64,000 bases of DNA from Lichtheimia corymbifera B2541. Taxonomy: Eukaryota > Mucoromycota > Mucoromycetes > Mucorales > Lichtheimiaceae. Shown in pieces: positions 1 through 12,542 of this stretch. Both the position numbers and the translations under genes were made by a program. Location: the NCBI GenBank assembly GCA_000697475.1, contig JNEU01000906.1, positions 1 through 64,000 on the forward strand. The letters run 5' to 3'. The notes beneath the pieces are model-generated. The model saw only the letters and a program-made list of their open reading frames with translations, was not told the origin of the DNA and made no database searches. The number at the start of each line of letters is the position of its first letter. Positions within the stretch are counted from its first letter, which is position 1.

Positions 1-186
1 CAAAATAAAAGCCGGAGCTAAAAGAGAAGATGAGTCCTTTTGAGATGATGTTCAACCGTCGTCACTGCTAAAGAATCGTGCAAGCATTTAACACTTATTC
101 CAAATATAGCTCATGCTGCATGAAAGGAACAACATTGCTGACACTGGAAAAAAAGGTAGTCGAGTCGAAACCCGCTGGATGCTCTC

Positions 187-764
187 ATGGAAAATCAGAA
201 GGAAAATTTAACCTCACCTTACGCCCGCAGATCACAATTAGCCATAAAAGACGGCGACGGCCGGATACATGGATTTTTTTCTCCAGTCATTATGAAGTTC
301 ATACCTCTCCTCTCTGTTTTGGTCTTTGGTCTCTCTGCTGCTAATGCGGAAAAGAAGAAGCCGATCTCCTATTCTTGCCAGATCCTGGCTCATACCCGCC
401 AGAGTATAAAATTAAGCTCGACCTCCGCACGAGTAAGACTAGCTACGAGATTATGTTGAGTACCAAAGAACAAAACTCGGTTGCTGGTTACTCCGAGAGA
501 TCAAGCGGCACGGTGGATTACGACAAGCCTCTAGATGGTCAATATGGTGCGACTATCAACGACAATACTGCGAAAGGCACTGGCAAGAAAAAATTGATCC
601 TCGATCTTACCAGACCTGGAGCAAAGTTCCACTATGAAGGAACAAGCATAGCAGATGAAGATGTCGACAATGTGCCAGCTGATGGATATGTCCGCGCCAT
701 CAACTAGGATGGTTATTAAAAGGCCACCCCATTCCATTATAACCGAAAATGCATGCTTTTTCAA
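187..764 (+). pseudogene. Decayed copy of small secreted-protein gene
   Basis: This is a broken relative of the intact minus-strand gene at 1145-1627. The Met at 292 opens a typical signal peptide (MKFIPLLSVLVFGL, then an Ala-x-Ala site near residue 20). The frame then shifts by one base near 355-370, inside an AAG-rich stretch. The rest of the homology (residues beginning PPEYKIKLDL and ending LPADGYVR-like) continues in another frame to 707. There a TAG, and a second stop shortly after, cut off the last ~20 residues present in the intact copy. The upstream ~60 bases, including a CATAAAAG box, also match the intact copy, so a whole gene with its promoter was duplicated. A single-base sequencing error could explain the frameshift but not also the two stops. 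The function of the family is unknown. Confidence 0.7.
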
Positions 765-769
765 AAAGA

Positions 770-1140
770 CTACGCTAATAAATTAGTTCTTTGTAATCAA
801 CAAGCATCGGTTTGCATTTCATGGATTGATTGTTAGCTCAATAAGAAAAAAGACAAAGATATTACACATATAGACATGCTCGATAGTAATATCATATATT
901 GATCAAACAACGTATATAAGATACAATGCTAATGTATCCGGAGGGTTTCATCTTTCTGAGGAGGAGAATATAGCTGTTATCATAAATGATAAAAAGTATG
1001 AATGCATAGCCATGACCAATACGTGAAATGAGTTACAAGTGCCTGGAATCGATTAGCTACAGCAGCCAAGAGTTTATTACACGCTTTGCTAAAACACGAC
1101 AGTCAATAACTATGTACTTTGCGCATAATGAAAACAATCG
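770..1140. other. Spacer between the inverted gene copies
   Basis: This is AT-rich spacer between the 3' ends of the two convergent secreted-protein copies. I see no gene or structured element in it. Confidence 0.5.
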
Positions 1141-1144
1141 CCAT

Positions 1145-1627
1145 CTAGTCCTTGCAAGGGTATCCGTCTTGGTTACGATAGAAGCGAGAGGAGCTGTAAC
1201 GGAAGTCGTCATCATTGATCTCGCGGACATATCCATCAGCTGGCAGATCTTCGACATATTCATCGGTTACGCTTGTGCCTTCATAATGGAACTCTCCTCC
1301 GGGTCTGGTAAGATCGATCCTGAAAGTCTTGTCACCGCCTTTCGCATCATTGTCGTTGATAATTGCACTATACTGACCCCTTGGAAGCTCGATGTAGTCA
1401 ACCACACCGCGTGTTTTCTCGGGATAACCAGCAAGCCAGTTTGGTTCTTTGGTCCTCAAGATAATCTCGTGACTAGTGCGGCTCCCAAGCAAGTTGGCAT
1501 GAATTCTATATTCCGGCGGGAATATGCGAGGAGCTGGGAAGAATTGGAGAATGGCTGGTTCCCTTTTCGCATAAGCAGCAGAGAGAGCAAAGGCCAAGAC
1601 AATAGAGAGGAGAGAAATGAACTTCAT
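1145..1627 (-). CDS. Small secreted protein, unknown family
   Basis: A 160-residue single-exon protein starting MKFISLLSIVLAFALSAAYA, a clear signal peptide with cleavage after Ala-Tyr-Ala. An in-frame Met 12 codons upstream (1663) is possible, but the Met at 1627 puts the hydrophobic core where expected. The mature part is acidic and has one Cys close to the C-terminus. It carries motifs such as FPPEYRIHANL, GVVDY, IDLTRPGGEFHYEG and LPADGYVREIND, which also occur in the decayed copy at 187-764. A TATAAAAG box lies about 45 bases upstream (around 1671-1678). No enzyme motif or known domain is recognised. An extracellular role, for instance at the wall or towards a host or substrate, is inferred from the signal peptide only. 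Confidence 0.65.
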   Translation of the reverse strand: MKFISLLSIVLAFALSAAYAKREPAILQFFPAPRIFPPEYRIHANLLGSRTSHEIILRTKEPNWLAGYPEKTRGVVDYIELPRGQYSAIINDNDAKGGDKTFRIDLTRPGGEFHYEGTSVTDEYVEDLPADGYVREINDDDFRYSSSRFYRNQDGYPCKD

Positions 1628-1670
1628 GATGACTGGAGAAAAAAAATCCATGCTGCTTGACATCGCCTTC

Positions 1671-1678
1671 TTTTATAT
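1671..1678 (-). promoter_or_regulatory. TATA-like box of secreted-protein gene
   Basis: TATAAAAG on the minus strand, ~45 bases upstream of the start codon at 1627. A near match (CATAAAAG) lies at the same distance before the duplicated copy at 292, within a wider conserved upstream block. Confidence 0.45.
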
Positions 1679-1729
1679 TAGATTGCACGACCTCGGTTCT
1701 TCCCGTCAAAACTACTATTTGTGATCTTG

Positions 1730-3370
1730 TGGGCGTAACTGTTTTTTGTTACACTTGCCTTGGTTTCGCTGTTTCATCCTTTACCCTGGTCCAGACAGCA
1801 TTCAGTTGCAGTTGGCACGCTTCTTCACTTTCATGATGTCACCAAGCGCTGTCACCACGATCATCTTCATGCGGCGTATGCCATATTTGGATTTGAAACG
1901 TAAAATGGTTGTATGGTGAGACGAACACGTCCTAAAGGCCACTGTCTTTCTGCTATGAAAAAAAGCAAGCAAAGATACAGGAATACTGTAACGCAGCATA
2001 AAGCTGGATACATGGTATTAATTAGCCAATGAATGCTGTAAGATAATAAGAAGAAGGGAGACGTGTATTAACGACCTTTGCTTGGAATACTATCTTAGCT
2101 TGACACGCGTCGATTGACTTTGCGTGAAAGCAAATCCGTTCAGGTGACTAGGCCAAAGCTGATGAAAATCTCATCAGGACCGCTTATCGCGACATCCCGT
2201 GGGAAATGGGAAAATTTGACAGCATCTTGGCGACTAGCTTTGATAAGAGACATATAAACAACAACCTGGAACACATTGCTAAATTGTGTAGGACACCGTG
2301 CGTATCGTTGTAACTTTCCTTGTACAAGACAAAGCCGAGTATATTTAAGTTTGTCTGATTGGCAACCGAACTCATATAGCGAACAAATGATGCCCATGAT
2401 GAGAGAACGGCGAGTGTCTTTGGAGATGATGGTGAGAAAAGTTATCACAGAAGAACAGAGATGGATTTGATGATGTGCGTCTATATGCTCCCTGGGATAG
2501 AAAGGTCGCTGATTTAGTCAATGGATAAGGTTTGTTTTAAATGCACCCTTCTATCCATTTGATCATCTCATTTCCTATGAACACAATTTTCTCGTCAGGT
2601 CAACCTGCTCTTTATTGTATCAGCTGAGGGATATATTCCTTACAAGTCCGATAAAACCACTTTTATTGTTACATTATCTAAGCTATAATCCACAACAAGC
2701 AACAAGAGAGCAAAGTCCTATAAACACCGCTTCTAACCGTGGTCATGAGGGTCATCCAAAACACAAAGAGAGAGGGATCTTGCATGCTTCTTTCCAGATA
2801 TCAAAGATTTATGATACGAGGAATTCGTCAGCCAGCATCTTGCCAAAAGAAAAGTAATACCATGCTTGTCTGTGTTGTCATTGCCGTTACTGGTGTCGCC
2901 GTGAATATCATTATCAATCATAGTCGTGAATATCATTACATGGTCAACGCCATCCCTATAATAAGAAAAACAACCATGCAAAATCACATGCCCAAATCAA
3001 CAATAATCCGTGGTATCAAGGACACCACTTACTCCTCAATGCCCAGACATTTAGTTTTTCTCATCCATCCTCTCGCTCCAAAGGGAAGAAAAGAGCCTCC
3101 ATTTTGCCAAGTCAATGGCCATTAGTAGTAGGTACAGATTGGGAGTCGAACTCAAAGAGACAGCGATGCCCGAGTTGCATTGCCCGGCGAAGGATCTATT
3201 CAATCCATTATTAGTACACATGCGCAATAAACCGTTTTCCATTTGTTATTGCACTTGCCTTTCTCATACAGGGTAAAGACCTTTGTTGTTGGTTGCTGGA
3301 AATCAAAGGCATGGGGTAATGATATCAAATTGAAACGAAAAGCCAAATGAGGGGACGTCTTTGCGATCGA
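1730..3370. other. Gene-poor stretch
   Basis: No gene is recognised. A minus-strand segment at about 2140-2262 reads like the last exon of a protein (preceded by a ttccag acceptor-like site, then 40 residues ending at a TGA at 2140), but no upstream exons or family could be assigned. A perfect Pol III B-box-like sequence occurs at about 3136-3152 on the minus strand without the rest of a tRNA. Confidence 0.3.
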
Positions 3371-3376
3371 ATCTTG

Positions 3377-4180
3377 CTACCCATATAAAATATCAATGGA
3401 AGCTCTGCTGTAGCATTGGGCTGTGGATGTACCTGCGGCACCAAGCGTAAACCGGTATAACAGTAGTGATAAACAGCAATCTTGCGTATCTGACAAGGCA
3501 CACTCGACACCATTATGACCGTTTGGATTTGCCTGTTCATAGCAGATGGCTTCAAGGGGGGCATTGGTATCATTCACAAGCCGTATCAACTACCGGGTTG
3601 GAGTTACCTTTTAAGCCGAAGATGTTGTTCATCCATATAGTTCATCCTATCGAAAGCGTGTTCAGGTGAGGTCAATCGAACTTTTTGCTGATAATATTTG
3701 CATGATCCTCTGGAAGCTCCCCATTGTATTTCACATACCTGGATAGGATGAGAGAAAAAAACGACTGCTATAGACTCTTGCTGAATCACGACAGGAAGAG
3801 AAGCTTGCGCGAGCGGGTACTCTTTCGATGCAGTACAAGGTTGGATCATGTTGTCGGCAGCGTATTCTTTGTTGTGTAAAGTGTGTCGTCGTGTCATTGT
3901 CGGATGATGCCAGGACGTCTTGTGTGGTGTAATAATGAATTGCATGGAACAAAGAAAGCTGATGGATCGTGAATAAAGAGCCACTGTATATACACGTGCT
4001 GTGTCGTTGATCAACCTCCCATTGATGATGTCGTAGATGATGATGGTGAAGGGGCATCATTGCTCTTTTCGGGTTGTGTCGGATGAATGGTTCCTCGTCC
4101 TCTGCTTGTATACGCCAAAGCGCAAGTCTCCACTGCCAGGTCGATTCCATCCACAAGGCGTTGGTAGATAGTTCTCCTCA
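3377..4180 (-). CDS. Possible unidentified multi-exon gene
   Basis: Three minus-strand segments have coding-like codon use and are separated by plausible splice sites, but the model is not closed. Segment one runs from a Met near 4178 (MRRTIYQRLVDGIDL) to Ser-rich sequence near 4014. Segment two covers about 3990-3745 and ends in SHPIQ directly before a good gtatgt donor. Segment three covers about 3577-3377, with VNDTNAPLEAICYEQ and a Cys-rich stretch (VECALSDTQDCC) before a stop. I recognise no family and no catalytic motif. It could be one gene, two genes or chance open frames. Confidence 0.25.
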
Positions 4181-4576
4181 TTGATAAGGTCGAAATCAAC
4201 CACTGCATTGCTCCCCTCCTCGATGTGTCAATTGACGTGAATAAAGGCGTTGGTGTTTGCTAATGAGTCCTCCAATGTCAGGTTGGCTTGATGCGTGCCA
4301 CGTCTTATTCGACACTGTCAGTAAGCAGGTAGTTGTTGTCAGTGATAATGGGCTTGTTTTGTTAGGGTGTGTTGCGTCGTTTGGAGTGCAAAGTAACGGA
4401 GGTGGAGGAAAAGAAAGAGTGTTGCTGAAAAGAGCGCAGTCGGAATTCATTGGCTGCGACTATTTGGAAGCAGTTGTGTGTGGGGCAGGTGATTTGAAGT
4501 TGTGTTGGATTGCATCCAAAGCCAGCTCATGCTCCTTCGACGTTCTTTTCCCATTCTCTCGAGATTCATGCATACC
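4181..4576. other. Upstream region of PLP-homeostasis gene
   Basis: Open in several frames but without a recognisable protein. It probably contains the promoter of the gene starting at 4577. Confidence 0.3.
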
Positions 4577-5666
4577 ATGACCAGCACTAGCCGTCAAGCC
4601 GAAATCACTGACAATTTGAATGCTGTGCGCGAGGCCATTAAACAAGTCAACTGCCCTCAACAAGTAAGCTTGATTATAACACATGGAGGGTCGCAGAAGC
4701 TCCATGACTGACACGCGTGGTGGTGCTCGATATGTTCGACTCTTGTTATAGGCACGTTTAGTAGCTGTCAGCAAGTACAAGCCTGCACAAGACCTTCTTT
4801 ATGCATATGAAGCGGGCCAGCGACATTTTGGTGAAAATTATGCAAGTATTTTCAAAATGGTATCCATGGATACATAGGGCTCATAGTGTGTCTCCTATAG
4901 GTACAAGAGCTGGTCGAAAAGAGTGGAGAGGTAAAGGATATATATGATACTCTGTTATCCTTGGGTAAAAAGTCTAATTTCCTCCATGGATAGCTTCCAC
5001 GTGACATTCAATGGCATTTCATCGGTCATCTTCAAAGCAACAAATGCAAGGCTGTGGCAGGTTAGGATCTAGTTACGCCATTATCATCCTCTTTATTCAT
5101 CTTTTCATTTTAGCTATTCCCAACTTGTATGTTGTCGAGACGGTCGATAGTCAAAAGAAGGCCGATACATTGAATAAGGCTTGCGCTGGATTACGATCTG
5201 ATCCTCTTCGTGTCTTTGTTCAAGTCAATACCAGCGGAGAAGATGGTATAAAAAAAAGAGATCATGAAAAGTAGGCTCAACACTTACATGCTGGTTCTAG
5301 TCAAGAGTGGTGTGTCTCCTGCGGATTGCCCCAACGTGTGCAAGCATATCGTTGAGAATTGCCCTCAGCTTATTCTTTCTGGTTTGATGACGATTGGCAT
5401 GTTTGGACGTGATCCTAGCGAAGAAAATCCTGATTTCCAAGTAAGCCTAGAGGAATGCTGCTATGATTCATTGGGATCTAATATGTTGTCAGTGTTTGGT
5501 GGAATGTAGAAAGCAAGTAAACCAGGTACTTCCTGACCAATCACTGGAGTTAAGCATGGGTATGTCTGAGGATTATCTTCAAGCCTTGAAGGCGGGATCC
5601 ACCAATGTCCGAGTGGGACGTACCATTTTTGGAGCTCGACCACCCAAAGAAGAGATGAAGAAGTAA
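4577..5666 (+). CDS. PLPBP: PLP homeostasis protein, YggS/PROSC family
   Basis: Orthologue of yeast YBL036C and human PLPBP, a pyridoxal-5'-phosphate-binding protein that buffers the free cofactor and has a single alanine-racemase-like TIM barrel without racemase activity. Seven exons are read: 4577-4663, 4752-4841, 4901-4930, 4994-5060, 5114-5245, 5301-5440 and 5493-5666. Landmarks in order are LVAVSKYKP (the Lys binds PLP), FGENYVQEL, WHFIGHLQSNK, VETVDSQKKA, VQVNTSGED, GLMTIGMFG, LSMGMSEDYLQA and a C-terminal NVRVGRTIFGAR. Intron 2 (4842-4900) uses a gcaagt donor, so it is a GC-AG intron. The Met at 4577 gives the usual N-terminus. In-frame Mets at 4568 and upstream would add a basic leader that could act in mitochondrial import. 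It lies 235 bp upstream of URA7 in the same direction. Confidence 0.93.
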
Positions 5667-5901
5667 ATAGAATAGAATACAGTACATTGAATAAATCATC
5701 CAGCAAAGCGGAATATCGGTATTGTGAGAGACAAATGAGATTGAGTCGCACCATAAAAGTAGTCTTTGACCTGTTATTATAAGCCACCAGGAACACATAA
5801 AATGGCGCGGTGTCCCTCCCAAAGAAAGATTCTTTCCTTGTTCTGCACAAGGCATTTTCCCTGGGTCCCTTTTTTTTATTACCTTATTAAACCAATACAT
5901 T

Positions 5902-7660
<1,759 letters not shown>

Positions 7661-8064
7661 ATACTCTTTCTTTGCATTTCCTCCTTTCGTATCATCCTCT
7701 CGCATTAATGATGTACTAATAGAAAAAGTAAAAAGCATATACATTAATAAAGTCATCATTTGCTCTATGCAAATTACATTGTTTGAATGAAATGTGTCAT
7801 TGTTCTTTGTGTTACATAGACCAAAAAGGGATGTTTTTATTGTGGGAAGCAGAGGAGCATATGAATAGGGTCATACAATATACATTCATCTCGTCTCATG
7901 GCATCTTACAATGCAACAAGGAAGAGAAGGAAGTAGTCATAATATTGACTATCGATGACTTGGAGGAGAGAATGGGGGGAACACGTGGAAAAGATAATGA
8001 CTTGGCGCTTGCAAAAAGGTGTCTCTCTCTCTCACATATCCCGCAACCCACGCAATCGTTCACC
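7661..8064. other. Intergenic URA7-SYS1
   Basis: Contains the URA7 3' end with AATAAA at 7746-7751 and the presumed SYS1 promoter. The open frame 7783-8151 has no family signal and overlaps SYS1 exon 1 in another frame. Confidence 0.5.
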
Positions 8065-8943
8065 ATGGCTCCATCTTCCTTTCGGGCAAAAGGATGGGAT
8101 CCACTCTTAATTATTGCTCAGGCAAGTCGTCTTATTATCAAAGGTGAATAGACATGTAGCTCACACGCCATGTAGATCGTTTCACTGCAGTCAGTCTATT
8201 ATATCACCATCAGCATTCTCCTTCTTCTCGCTTTGGCATTGACCGGTGATGAGCTCTCTCTCGATGCGATACTCAACGACAATGAAATACGAACGGATAC
8301 TGTATTCGGTTGGACACTGGCACTTGTATGGGTAGTGAATGCTGCTATTAGCATACCTGTGCTGGTGTTTCTTATTCAACGAGCCAAGCTTGTTCTCGAC
8401 TTTGTGGCAACGTTGCATGGAATTCATATGGTGCTTATCTGGTCACATACGGGTCATTTTCCCACTTGTGGAGCGTGGTGGGTACTGCAAGTGGTGAGCA
8501 TTATTGGCATGACACTTGGCGGTGAATGGGCTTGTATGCAACGCGAAATGGAGCCTATCCTCGTAACCAGTGGCAACAAAAACAAGGCGACTCGCAACCG
8601 CGACTCTGATAACAATCAACAGCAGCAACAGCAAGCACCCTCTTCTTCATCAGCAACAGCAGCAGGAGCATCATCATCATCATCATCGAATATGATTGAG
8701 ACTGAACAGGAGGATTGGGTCCACAGCAGCAGCAGCAGCAAGAAAAAGCGGAAAACATCCGATGTATCATCAGCTATTTCAGACGATGAGCAACAAGAAC
8801 AAGAACAGCAAGCACCATTTACACGTGTTGTGGGGAAGGCAAGACAAGCATTAGTAAAAGGTGCACAGCGTGCAACATCAGGGAGCAAAGGAAAACTCTA
8901 TGATATCATCCCTATGAAGGACGTCGATGGCTCATCATCTTAG
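8065..8943 (+). CDS. SYS1: Golgi membrane protein SYS1
   Basis: Integral Golgi protein that recruits the Arl3/ARFRP1 GTPase and so controls Golgi tethering and vesicle traffic. Two exons (8065-8121 and 8176-8943) give 274 residues. The N-terminus FRAKGWDPLLIIAQ joins IVSLQSVYYIT across a GC-AG intron with a gcaagt donor. This restores the family's hallmark WDPLLI..QI..MQ..YY block. Four membrane segments follow, the last near residues 135-155, with LDFVATLHGIHMV and GGEWACMQREMEPI. After residue ~160 comes an unusual ~110-residue tail of Gln, Ser, Ala and Lys runs, which is absent from the ~150-residue animal and yeast proteins. Confidence 0.92.
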
Positions 8944-9342
8944 ACTTGGTCCTTTCACATCAAACTACTACACCCACCCTACCAACCCCCAAGATATATA
9001 ACACATACACCTCCTCATCCATACCGTGTACATTGCAATCCCACTTTCACCTATGTACAAATATACTTGCACGCTTTCAATTTTTAATGACGACACGTTT
9101 TGGATGATCATCTATTATTTGCTTGCATAATGCCGGAGATGTTGAAAACATTATTCTAGAATCAACTATTAAGCTTAATGCATGGTCCCTGTCAGAATCA
9201 TTTAGCTACAAGGCACACCATAATCACACTGGATTTGAGTTCTCGTTTTTTTTGTTTTAATAAGAACGGTGTAATAAAGGTAAACAGAGAGGAAGGAAGA
9301 AGAAAAAGAGAGAAAGGAGAAAAAGAGGAAAAGAAAATAACA
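8944..9342. other. Convergent intergenic region SYS1/TUP1
   Basis: 3' flanks of two convergent genes, with an A+G-rich tract at 9285-9340. Nothing else is recognised. Confidence 0.5.
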
Positions 9343-11602
9343 TTACAAGGGCTCATATGTCCAAATTCTTGCACGACTGTCGCCCGAGCCAGTCGCAAAC
9401 ATTGGCCGCCTACCATTAGGGCTTGTTGCCACCGAAATCACTAGATGAAAATGAATGCGTGAGTGAGTGGTCACTCTATAAATAAAGATAAAAACCGTAC
9501 CTGAGTTTTTGTGTCCTTGCAACATGAATTGTGTTTGACCGGTAACAGGATCCCAGAATTGTACACCACGATCTTTTGAACCCGAGACGATCCAGTTGCC
9601 ATCGGGAGTTGTAGCCACAGAAAGCACAAAGTCCTTGTGTCCAGAGAATACTTGCACGCATGGGTTTTTACGCTCACCGCCGTACACCTGTGTACCGAGC
9701 TGCCACATTCGCAAAGTCTTGTCAAGACTGCCACTCACCAACGTCTTGCCATTGGGCATGAATGCCACGGAATACACGCTATCCTTGTGTCCTTCAAGTC
9801 GCTCAAGCAATTTGCCCGTTTGTGCATCCCATACGCGTACCACCTTGTCCAAGCTACCAGCAGCAACCAGTCTTCCATCAGGAGATATGGCAACACTCGT
9901 CACACCAGGATCCTTTTGGTCAAGCTCTTGAATTGGCAAGACATGTGTGCATCGTTGTTCCTCCCAATCCCATATCCTAGCAGTGCGATCACCCGAGCCT
10001 GAAACTAAAAAGCTGCCATCACGACTAAACTCGAGGGAATAAATGTCTTGTTCATGTCCTTGAAGGACTCTGCGAATACGTTTCTTTTGGATATCCCAAA
10101 TCTAAAACAGAATTGCTTAGTCTTCCTCATCATCTCCCACCTTATCTCTGTATCATTGCTTACTCTGATTTGTTTGTCTTCGGCACCCGTGGCAAGGTGT
10201 TTACCATCAGGACTAAAGCTCACCGATCGGATATAGAGATCACCTTCTCTGCTAGCATTCTCATCTTGCAATACACTATAATCACACGTTGGATCAATAT
10301 CACCACCCTTATCTATCATCCTCTCTCTCTCGCTTTTTTCCTTGTATTACTTACGCAACGCAGCTTGCTGTATATGTATCATAAATGTAAGTAGCTTGGT
10401 TGCATCCTGCTGCCATCAAACGACCGTCACTGCTGAATTTGACACAGCATACAACACTGCCATGGTCGAACGTATGCAAAAGATCCACCTTCAAACGACG
10501 TTGTACCTTGGGATTAAGTCTATAATCCATCATGAGTCAGTTATTGTCGTAAATATATAACCCATTTCCAAATGCTTACAATGCAAACCAATCTTGACCT
10601 TCTACTTTCATGTTGGCTGGCACAGCTTCAGGATCCATATCTGCTAGACCTGCTGCAGGAGCACCAGATCCACCACCAAGAGGTCCTGCTCCTGGCGGTG
10701 GCGGCTTGGAAGGCATGCCTCGGCCTGCAGGCACCATTTGACCTAATCAACATGATGATGGTGAATATACAATGGTATTGGTAAGAGAGAAAGAGGGATC
10801 ACTTACTTTGAGGAGGTGGAGGAGTGCTACCAGGATGATGAGGTGCACCACCATTAAGATAAGGTGTTCCGGATGGCATAGGTGGTGGAGGAGGAGCATG
10901 AGCACTACCAGGATAATGATGTTGATTGTTTTCCATCATGGAAGGTGGTGGAGGTGGAGGTGGTGCTGCTGCCGTTGGTGGCTGCGATGGCGGAGGTGCA
11001 CCTGCGGGATATCCTATGAGAAAAAACAAATCAAACGCGTCAGTTTGAGATCTGCAATCACAACCACACACACACACATGTGCCATATGCTCTTATTGTC
11101 CCATTAACCTACCTCCATAACTTCCAGGTGGAGGAGCACCACCATGTTGCACCTAAAAAAGGTATATCAGAAATCAACATACGCTGCGCATGGATCAATA
11201 TAAATAATATATACCTGTTCCAATTGTTGACGCAGTCGTGCAATTTCATCTTCGTATCTATAATCAAGAGCCATTGAGCATGGATGATGATTACATAATG
11301 ATATCTTTTTTCCTTACTGTTTCTTTAGCATTTGTTGCATTCGTTCCATGTCCATGAGGTTTTGTTGAAAGAGATTCATTTCTTGTATTTGGCTGTTCAC
11401 TGTATTGTTGCAGTGTAAGCACATACATAGAGTGGTGGATGTGCTGGATCGACTTACTCTTTAGCTCGTATTCGTCTCGTTGATTTTTGACCATGATAGC
11501 CTCCTGGGCCAGTTGATCGAATTCGGCTCTGACAGCATCGAGAAGTTCAATGAGGCGGCTTTGGGTCGTGGGGACCATGGGTCGATGGTTGTAGACTGAC
11601 AT
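9343..11602 (-). CDS. TUP1: General transcriptional corepressor TUP1
   Basis: WD40 corepressor that tetramerises and works with Cyc8/Ssn6 to silence glucose-, mating- and stress-regulated genes. The first exon (11602-11458) starts [24 protein letters not shown], the Tup_N tetramerisation coiled coil. It continues through short exons (11399-11318, 11257-11215) rich in Gln, Met and Glu. A Pro/Gly/Ala/His-rich linker follows at about 11150-10740. The C-terminal propeller begins [34 protein letters not shown] and has seven WD blades, including [44 protein letters not shown] and the final [11 protein letters not shown]. The last intron (9441-9500) is in frame and would leave an open frame if retained. 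Introns are numerous (about nine). All parts of the family are present. Confidence 0.95.
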
Positions 11603-12542
11603 TGCTGAATAAGGAAAATGAAAGAGATGAGCCTGATGGGTTGGGTGGCGGCGATGGAGAGAGTAAGTAAGGGGGGATGCGACCACTTACGGCTCTTGAC
11701 GTTTCCAAACCGTTGAGAATGTGCAAGTCGATCGAGAGTTGTTGGTTGTTGTGTGTCGTCACAAAGCACACTCACACGCACTCAAGAGAGAGAGAAGAGA
11801 AAGAGAGAAAGAAAAAAAAAAGGGGGGAGAGGGAGTGAGAGTGAGAGTGAGAGAGTAGGTGTTGGAAAGAAAGAAGACAAGAAAAAAAAAAAAGATGGAT
11901 GTGAATGGACCAAAAAACAAAAACAGCTACACACCCCACTAAAGTTCGGGGGAGCAATGGAATTGGGGTGCAGTGGATTTGAAGCACACATACATCAATC
12001 CCCCATCATAATAAACCCGCCCTGCAAAAAGATGTTATTTGTTTACTGAACAAAGAGAAGTGCATGGACTCAAGACCAGGCGTTCGGGGTATTTCAAAGT
12101 AGCCTGTTCCTCCTCCTCTTCCTACGGGCTTTACTACTGTTTCCATGACGACGATCCATTCATCTCACCATCACCATCATCATCATCACCAAGGAGGTAT
12201 ATGTTTGCAAGAGGATGGTGTTTATGTTTGCGTTCCACGAGGCTGGTCTGTGTAACCATTCGCTGACGAACGTGTATTTCCTATATCCCTCCCCCAACTT
12301 CTTTTGGATCTCCTCTTTATCCATCATGCATGGTCATAGGCTCGTTTCTATCAGTTTCTTTTTTCTGCAACACCAACCTTACGCTGGGTCCACTTTACAA
12401 CAACTACTTGTTGCAGATCATTATCATTCACACACACACTTCTTTATGTAGTCATACATCCCATTCGATCTCTCTCTCTCTCTCTCTCACATGATGATTT
12501 AACAACAATGCATGCACGCATACATAAATACATCTGGGGAGT
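11603..12542. other. Intergenic region with simple repeats
   Basis: TUP1 promoter side and 3' flank of the P450 gene. It holds a purine-rich A/G tract (about 11775-11900), CAT/CAC-type short repeats and a (TC)n run at about 12469-12488. No gene is recognised. Confidence 0.5.
12469..12488. repeat. (TC)n microsatellite
   Basis: About ten TC dinucleotides in a row, downstream of the P450 gene. Confidence 0.8.

Noticed and set aside
3136..3155. tRNA-like B box (AGTTCGACTCC on the minus strand)
   Set aside because: No matching A box, acceptor stem or cloverleaf could be formed around it, so a tRNA call is not supported.
7783..8151. 122-residue + frame before SYS1
   Set aside because: No family signal; it overlaps SYS1 exon 1 out of frame and crosses its intron.
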